From the NCBI GenBank assembly GCA_003645605.1, contig QNAY01000018.1, positions 1-9,769 on the forward strand: a stretch of DNA of 9,769 nucleotides, given 5' to 3'. Position 1 is the first letter of the stretch. Each line of letters begins with the position of its first letter. Positions 6,680 to 9,769 of the stretch are shown piece by piece. The notes beneath the pieces are model-generated. The model searched no databases, was not told the DNA's origin, and was given only the letters and a program-made list of their open reading frames with translations. Made by a program: the position numbers and the translations under genes. The DNA comes from Thermodesulfobacteriota bacterium (GTDB lineage Bacteria; Desulfobacterota; Dissulfuribacteria; Dissulfuribacterales; UBA3076).

Positions 6680-7876
6680 ATGAGTACACTTAAGAAAATC
6701 AGCCCTTCGAGACGAACAGAGTATATTGCTTACGCCATTAGGGATATCGTGCTGGTTGCTGATAAAAGAAAGGCTGCCGGCGGCGATCTCTTTTATCTTA
6801 ATATAGGTGATCCTGTGCTCTTTGATTTTCACACACCCAGACACCTTATAGATGCCACCTACAAGGCAATGCTGGATGATTACACCGGGTATTCCGCCTC
6901 TGAGGGGGTGCCGGAGGCCATTGAGGCCGTGAGGCAGGAAGCCGTGGAAAGCGGCATAGAGCCGTATGAGATACTGATTACTACGGGTGCCAGTGAGGCC
7001 ATTGATTTTGCGCTTTCCGCCCTGGTGAACAAGGGCGAAAATGTGCTTGTTCCATCACCAGGCTATCCCCTTTACAATGCGCTTCTCAGCCGTCTGATTG
7101 GTGGGGCCCGGCCTTATTTGCTGGACGAAGACAATGCCTGGCAGCCGGATATTGATCACATAGAGAAACAGATAGATGAAAACACTCGGGCAATTGTGAT
7201 CATAAACCCCAACAATCCTACAGGTGCAGTGTATAGTGAGGATACCCTGCGCCAGGTAATAGAAATTGCAAGGCGTTATAATCTGGTAATTCTCAGCGAC
7301 GAAATATACGACAAACTCATCCTGAACGGCCAGCACCACATCAGTACGGCCTCACTGGACAAAGAACTCCCTATAGTGACATTTAACGGCCTTTCCAAGT
7401 GTTATCTTGCCCCTGGTTTCCGTATCGGTTGGTCCATAGTAAGCGGGGCGCCTGAGCTTGTGGGAGACTACACCGAGGCCATGAAAAAGCTTGTGAGGGC
7501 CAGGCTCTGCGCCTCGCACCCAAAGCAGTTTGCAATATCATCCGCCCTGAACGGTGACCAGATCCATATTAAAGAGACAACAGAAAAACTGATTCGACGC
7601 AGGGACCTGACAGTCGAAAGGCTAAATGCGATTCCGGGCATATCCTGCCAGAGACCTGACGGGGCATTCTATGCCTTTCCCAGGATCGAGGAAGATGTAG
7701 ATGACAAGGAATTTGTAAAAAGCCTCATCAGTGAAACAGGTGTGGTCGTAGTACATGGCAGCGGCTTTGGTCCCCTGCCTGAGACCCCGCACTTCCGTGT
7801 GGTCTTTCTTCCTCCCGAAGATATCCTGAATGAGGCATATGACAGGTTAGAGGGATATATGAGGCGACATTTCTGA
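6680..7876 (+). CDS. Class I/II PLP aminotransferase (AlaA-like)
   Basis: A cytosolic, pyridoxal-phosphate dependent transaminase of fold type I, 398 aa, the usual length. Visible landmarks are YTGYSASEGVPEAIEAV near the N-terminus, TTGASEAIDFAL (cofactor phosphate loop), NPNNPTG (176-182), the PLP-ring Asp in SDEIYD (D207, with Y210), the Schiff-base lysine in NGLSKCYLAPGFRIGW (K240, R248) and a C-terminal substrate-carboxylate arginine in HFRVVFL (R373). The overall pattern, especially the NGLSK.Y..PGFRIGW segment, resembles alanine-synthesising AlaA enzymes and their archaeal/deltaproteobacterial relatives (pyruvate + glutamate to alanine + 2-oxoglutarate). Related aspartate or aromatic aminotransferases remain possible. 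The ATG at 6680 has GAGGT (6666-6670) 9 nt upstream. It lies 129 bp after metF, so it may be a separate transcription unit. Confidence 0.94.
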   Translation: MSTLKKISPSRRTEYIAYAIRDIVLVADKRKAAGGDLFYLNIGDPVLFDFHTPRHLIDATYKAMLDDYTGYSASEGVPEAIEAVRQEAVESGIEPYEILITTGASEAIDFALSALVNKGENVLVPSPGYPLYNALLSRLIGGARPYLLDEDNAWQPDIDHIEKQIDENTRAIVIINPNNPTGAVYSEDTLRQVIEIARRYNLVILSDEIYDKLILNGQHHISTASLDKELPIVTFNGLSKCYLAPGFRIGWSIVSGAPELVGDYTEAMKKLVRARLCASHPKQFAISSALNGDQIHIKETTEKLIRRRDLTVERLNAIPGISCQRPDGAFYAFPRIEEDVDDKEFVKSLISETGVVVVHGSGFGPLPETPHFRVVFLPPEDILNEAYDRLEGYMRRHF

Positions 7877-7896
7877 TAATCGTTCACTGGTTCAGA

Positions 7897-7930
7897 GTTC
7901 AGGAATTCAGATTTTCGGTGAACCCTGAAC
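7897..7930 (+). other. Imperfect hairpin downstream of the aminotransferase
   Basis: GTTCAGG (7897-7903) pairs with CCTGAAC (7924-7930), and inside it TTCA (7906-7909) pairs with TGAA (7919-7922). It begins 20 nt after the aminotransferase stop. No U-run follows, so a classic intrinsic terminator is not supported. It resembles the GTTCA-rich intergenic repeats common in environmental genomes and might act in 3'-end processing. Confidence 0.45.
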
Positions 7931-7980
7931 CTCTCAACACCTACAAATACCGTTATGAACAAAAGGGGCCTCCTATAATT

Positions 7981-8000
7981 TCATCTGATAGGTCAGATGA
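7981..8000. other. Perfect 8-bp stem-loop
   Basis: TCATCTGA (7981-7988), loop TAGG, then TCAGATGA (7993-8000). There is no T-run on either side, so it is unlikely to be a simple terminator. It could be a bidirectional structure between convergent genes or part of a repeat. Confidence 0.5.
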
Positions 8001-8057
8001 TCTTCATAACTTGGAAGCTGCGGATTTTTCAGATCTTGTCCTCTTTATGACAGGGTA

Positions 8058-8074
8058 ACCGTTCACGGAACGGT
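8058..8074. other. Perfect 7-bp stem-loop
   Basis: ACCGTTC, loop ACG, then GAACGGT. The left arm overlaps GTAACCGTTCACG (8055-8067), a 13-mer that recurs at 9650-9662 before tviB. No T-run follows on either strand. Confidence 0.5.
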
Positions 8075-8124
8075 GAAATTAGAAATTTGGCCTTCATGCT
8101 TTTGTACTGTTGATGAACGTATTC

Positions 8125-8137
8125 AATGAAGGATGCC
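8125..8137 (+). repeat. Core fragment of the dispersed repeat
   Basis: AATGAAGGATGCC is identical to the core of repeat copies A (110-122) and B (995-1007) and in the same orientation. Only this core is conserved; the rest of the ~100-bp repeat is not recognisable here. As with copy A, it lies at the end of a minus-strand gene. Confidence 0.45.
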
Positions 8138-8154
8138 TGATTTTCAGTAATTTC

Positions 8155-8334
8155 CTAACCGCACAGTTGGCCATGTTTATGAAGTGTTACAAATGCCCCC
8201 CTATGTTCGATGAGGTTTGGATTTGTTACCTTGGGAAGACTGAAAGGAAGGCTTGCCAGTTCTGTCTCTATGGCCTGTCTTGCTATTTTGAGCAACAGCC
8301 GCCTTTCAGGGCCGGTAAGCTTCCCCTTTTCCAT
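8155..8334 (-). pseudogene. AMMECR1-domain protein, N-terminal fragment
   Basis: The 59 codons match the start of the AMMECR1 domain: the helix LTGPERRLLLKIARQAIE and the strand RGAFVTLHKHGQLCG. In intact family members this strand continues as LRGCIG and the protein runs to about 180-200 aa. Here the frame ends with TAG directly after LCG, and the Arg of LRG is Cys (a CGC-to-TGC type change), so roughly two thirds of the domain is missing and the remainder is decaying. ATG 8334 has GGAG 9 nt upstream within the end of tviB; a GTG at 8340 overlapping the tviB stop is the alternative. AMMECR1 proteins often go with Memo and radical SAM partners, but none is in the window. The family's biochemical function is not settled. 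A non-functional remnant is most likely. Confidence 0.82.
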
Positions 8335-8336
8335 GC

Positions 8337-9623
8337 TCACAGTCTCCAGTACCTGATAGTCTTTTCCTTAAAATCATCAGGGTGATAAAAATCCTTTACA
8401 TCTATTACCACACCCCTGTCAGGAGTGAGCATGTCTTTTATTAATGAAACCCCGGCTTCTGCATATGTTTTGTGGGCTACTGCAAGTATGGCCGCATCAA
8501 CATTGGCAGGCAGGTCCTTCAGTAAACGAATGCCATATACTGATTCGGCCTCTTGCGGATCGGCCAGTGGATCGTGTACCAGAGGCTCGATGCCATACTC
8601 CCTGAATTCATGGATAATATCTATCACTCTGGTGTTTCTTATATCAGAACAATTTTCCTTGAACGTAAGCCCGAGTATAACGACCCTGGCCCCTTCAACC
8701 CGTACCCCGGCATGGATGAGTTCCTTGACTGTCCTCTGCGCAATATATGCGCCCATTGAATCGTTGATGCGGCGTCCAGCCAGAATGACTTCGGGATGGT
8801 ACCCTGTTTGCTGGGCACAATAGGTGAGGTAATAGGGGTCAACTCCGATGCAATGGCCCCCAACCAGACCGGGTGTAAAGGAGAGGAAGTTCCATTTCGT
8901 GCAAGCAGCCTCCAGCACTGATTGTGTATCAATATCCAGGCGATTGAAAATAATGGCCAGTTCGTTCATAAGGGCGATGTTGAGATCCCTCTGTGTATTT
9001 TCTATGACCTTGGCTGCTTCAGCCACTTTTATACTTTCAGCCCTGTATACCCCCGCATCCACTATAAGTTCATAAGTGCTTGCCACTTCATCCAATGTAT
9101 CCTGATCTTGAGCTGCCACAACTTTCACTATGTTGGTCAGAGAGTGTTCCTTGTCTCCGGGGTTTATCCGCTCAGGAGAGTAACCAACCTTGAATCCCTC
9201 ACCACATTTGAATCCGGATGTTTTTTCAAGGACAGGGCCACATGTATCCTCAGTCACACCTGGATATACTGTTGACTCGTATACTATAATAGCCCCATGC
9301 TTCATGTTTTTTCCGACTATTTCCGAAGCAGAAACAAGGTGCCTGAGGTCAGGCTGCTTGTTGGCGGTAATCGGAGTAGGTACAGCTACAACGACCAAGT
9401 CTGTCTCTTTTATGGCGGCAGGATCGTTTGTAAAGCTGAGATGCACCGCCTGCTCGAAATCTTCGCGGTCAACTTCTGCAGTGGGGTCAATGGCTTTTCT
9501 GTAACTGATTATTTTGTCCTCGGATGTGTCAAAGCCGATGGTTTTTATTTTTTTGCCAAAGGCTATTGCCAAAGGGAGTCCAACGTAACCCAAACCTACT
9601 ATTGCTACTGAATTTGTCGCCAT
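8337..9623 (-). CDS. tviB: UDP-N-acetylhexosamine 6-dehydrogenase, TviB/WbpA type
   Basis: Oxidises the C6 hydroxyl of a UDP-N-acetylhexosamine (UDP-GlcNAc in characterised TviB) to the uronic acid with two NAD+, feeding capsule, O-antigen or exopolysaccharide synthesis in the cytoplasm. The protein has 428 aa, as expected. Motifs: NAD-binding GLGYVG (10-15), VPTPI (81-85), YESTVYPG (115-122), SPERINPGDKEH (149-160), AEAAKVIENTQRD with the catalytic-region lysine K205, and GGHCIGVDPYYLT with the thiohemiacetal-forming C258 and D262. The C-terminal UDP-binding domain contains LGLTFKENCSDIRNT. The segment KWNFL.F.PGLVGGHCIG is characteristic of TviB. The ATG at 9623 has AAGGAG (9639-9634) 10 nt upstream. 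It is followed on the same strand by the AMMECR1 fragment. Partner genes such as an epimerase or glycosyltransferases may lie beyond the right edge. Confidence 0.95.
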   Translation of the reverse strand: MATNSVAIVGLGYVGLPLAIAFGKKIKTIGFDTSEDKIISYRKAIDPTAEVDREDFEQAVHLSFTNDPAAIKETDLVVVAVPTPITANKQPDLRHLVSASEIVGKNMKHGAIIVYESTVYPGVTEDTCGPVLEKTSGFKCGEGFKVGYSPERINPGDKEHSLTNIVKVVAAQDQDTLDEVASTYELIVDAGVYRAESIKVAEAAKVIENTQRDLNIALMNELAIIFNRLDIDTQSVLEAACTKWNFLSFTPGLVGGHCIGVDPYYLTYCAQQTGYHPEVILAGRRINDSMGAYIAQRTVKELIHAGVRVEGARVVILGLTFKENCSDIRNTRVIDIIHEFREYGIEPLVHDPLADPQEAESVYGIRLLKDLPANVDAAILAVAHKTYAEAGVSLIKDMLTPDRGVVIDVKDFYHPDDFKEKTIRYWRL

Positions 9624-9769
9624 ATCACAAATACTCCTTATAAATGTTTGTAACCGTTCACGCTAATGTGTCATGATTCGCGCTGCCATGTCATTTCGAC
9701 CAAAGGGAGAAATCTTTACCATCCAGAACTCAGATCTTTCCAGTTTGGGTTCATCCGGTTCACTAATTG
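9624..9769 (-). other. tviB leader and window edge
   Basis: This stretch carries the tviB Shine-Dalgarno, the 13-mer GTAACCGTTCACG (9650-9662) also seen at 8055-8067, and a repeat-like hairpin at 9689-9717. No gene is recognisable. A TATAAG overlaps the Shine-Dalgarno and is therefore not a believable -10; no confident promoter is seen. Confidence 0.4.
9689..9717. repeat. Probable dispersed intergenic hairpin repeat
   Basis: TGTCATTTCGACCAAAGGGA followed by GAAATCTT has complementary ends (ATTTC with GAAAT, and CC with GG around AAA). It resembles, from memory, intergenic repeats of the TCATTTCGA...GAAATCT type that are widespread in environmental bacterial genomes. Only one copy is in this window, so the assignment rests on resemblance. 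Confidence 0.45.

Larger units (their letters stand above)
7877..8154. other. Non-coding junction between aminotransferase and truncated AMMECR1 gene
   Basis: No credible gene is found here on either strand. The stretch holds three hairpins (7897-7930, 7981-8000 and 8058-8074) and, at 8125-8137, the 13-base core AATGAAGGATGCC of the dispersed repeat. An imperfect inverted copy (GGCCTTCAT, 8089-8097) lies to its left. The make-up suggests accumulated repeat debris where the minus-strand gene was cut off. Confidence 0.55.

Noticed and set aside
7897..7930. Rho-independent terminator of the aminotransferase
   Set aside because: The stem is interrupted and is followed by CTCTCAAC rather than a T-run.
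8110..8385. Plus-strand reading frame of 91 codons
   Set aside because: It lies antisense to the recognisable AMMECR1 fragment and the end of tviB, and its cysteine-rich product resembles nothing known to me.
8055..9662. GTAACCGTTCACG direct repeats (8055-8067 and 9650-9662) as attachment sites of a mobile segment carrying tviB
   Set aside because: A 13-base match between some pair of sites in 10 kb is not improbable by chance. There is no integrase, and tviB itself is intact with no transfer signs. I note it only as shared intergenic sequence.

Overview
The window (about 9.8 kb, moderate GC) looks like chromosomal housekeeping and accessory DNA from an anaerobic bacterium. A sulfate-reducing or syntrophic Desulfobacterota-like lineage is my best guess. 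The pointers are a selenocysteine elongation factor (SelB), a fused MetF-MetV type methylenetetrahydrofolate reductase of the kind used in the methyl branch of the Wood-Ljungdahl pathway, and many short intergenic repeats. The taxonomic placement is inference; no rRNA or other marker gene is present.

Layout, left to right. A minus-strand Ig-like lipoprotein gene (70-765) is broken by an in-frame TGA in its signal peptide and ends inside a roughly 100-bp repeat (32-133). A second copy of that repeat (910-1020) lies directly before metG and covers its start. Then comes a plus-strand cluster: metG (1018-2925), selB (2929-4899) and a metF-metV fusion (about 5000-6550). A separate plus-strand class I aminotransferase follows (6680-7876). 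A 278-bp non-coding stretch with several hairpins separates it from a minus-strand pair: a TviB-type UDP-sugar dehydrogenase (8337-9623), overlapped at its 3' end by the first 59 codons of an AMMECR1-domain gene that breaks off at 8155. The last 146 bases hold the tviB leader and a probable dispersed repeat.

How the genes fit together: metG and selB both serve translation (charging of tRNA-Met and delivery of Sec-tRNA to UGA). metF-metV makes methyl-tetrahydrofolate for methionine synthesis or acetyl-CoA synthesis. The aminotransferase most likely exchanges amino groups between alanine-like amino acids and 2-oxoglutarate. TviB makes a UDP-hexosaminuronate for surface polysaccharide.

I see no clear new enzymatic or defence system. 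The most unusual signal is the repeat structure. An 8-bp tandem repeat (AATCACCA) occurs three times around selB and metF: translated inside selB, between selB and metF just behind an orphan Shine-Dalgarno, and inverted at the end of metF, where it supplies the stop codon. The approximately 100-bp dispersed repeat carries a perfect TATAAT and overlaps gene ends. Its 13-bp core recurs next to the break in the AMMECR1 gene.
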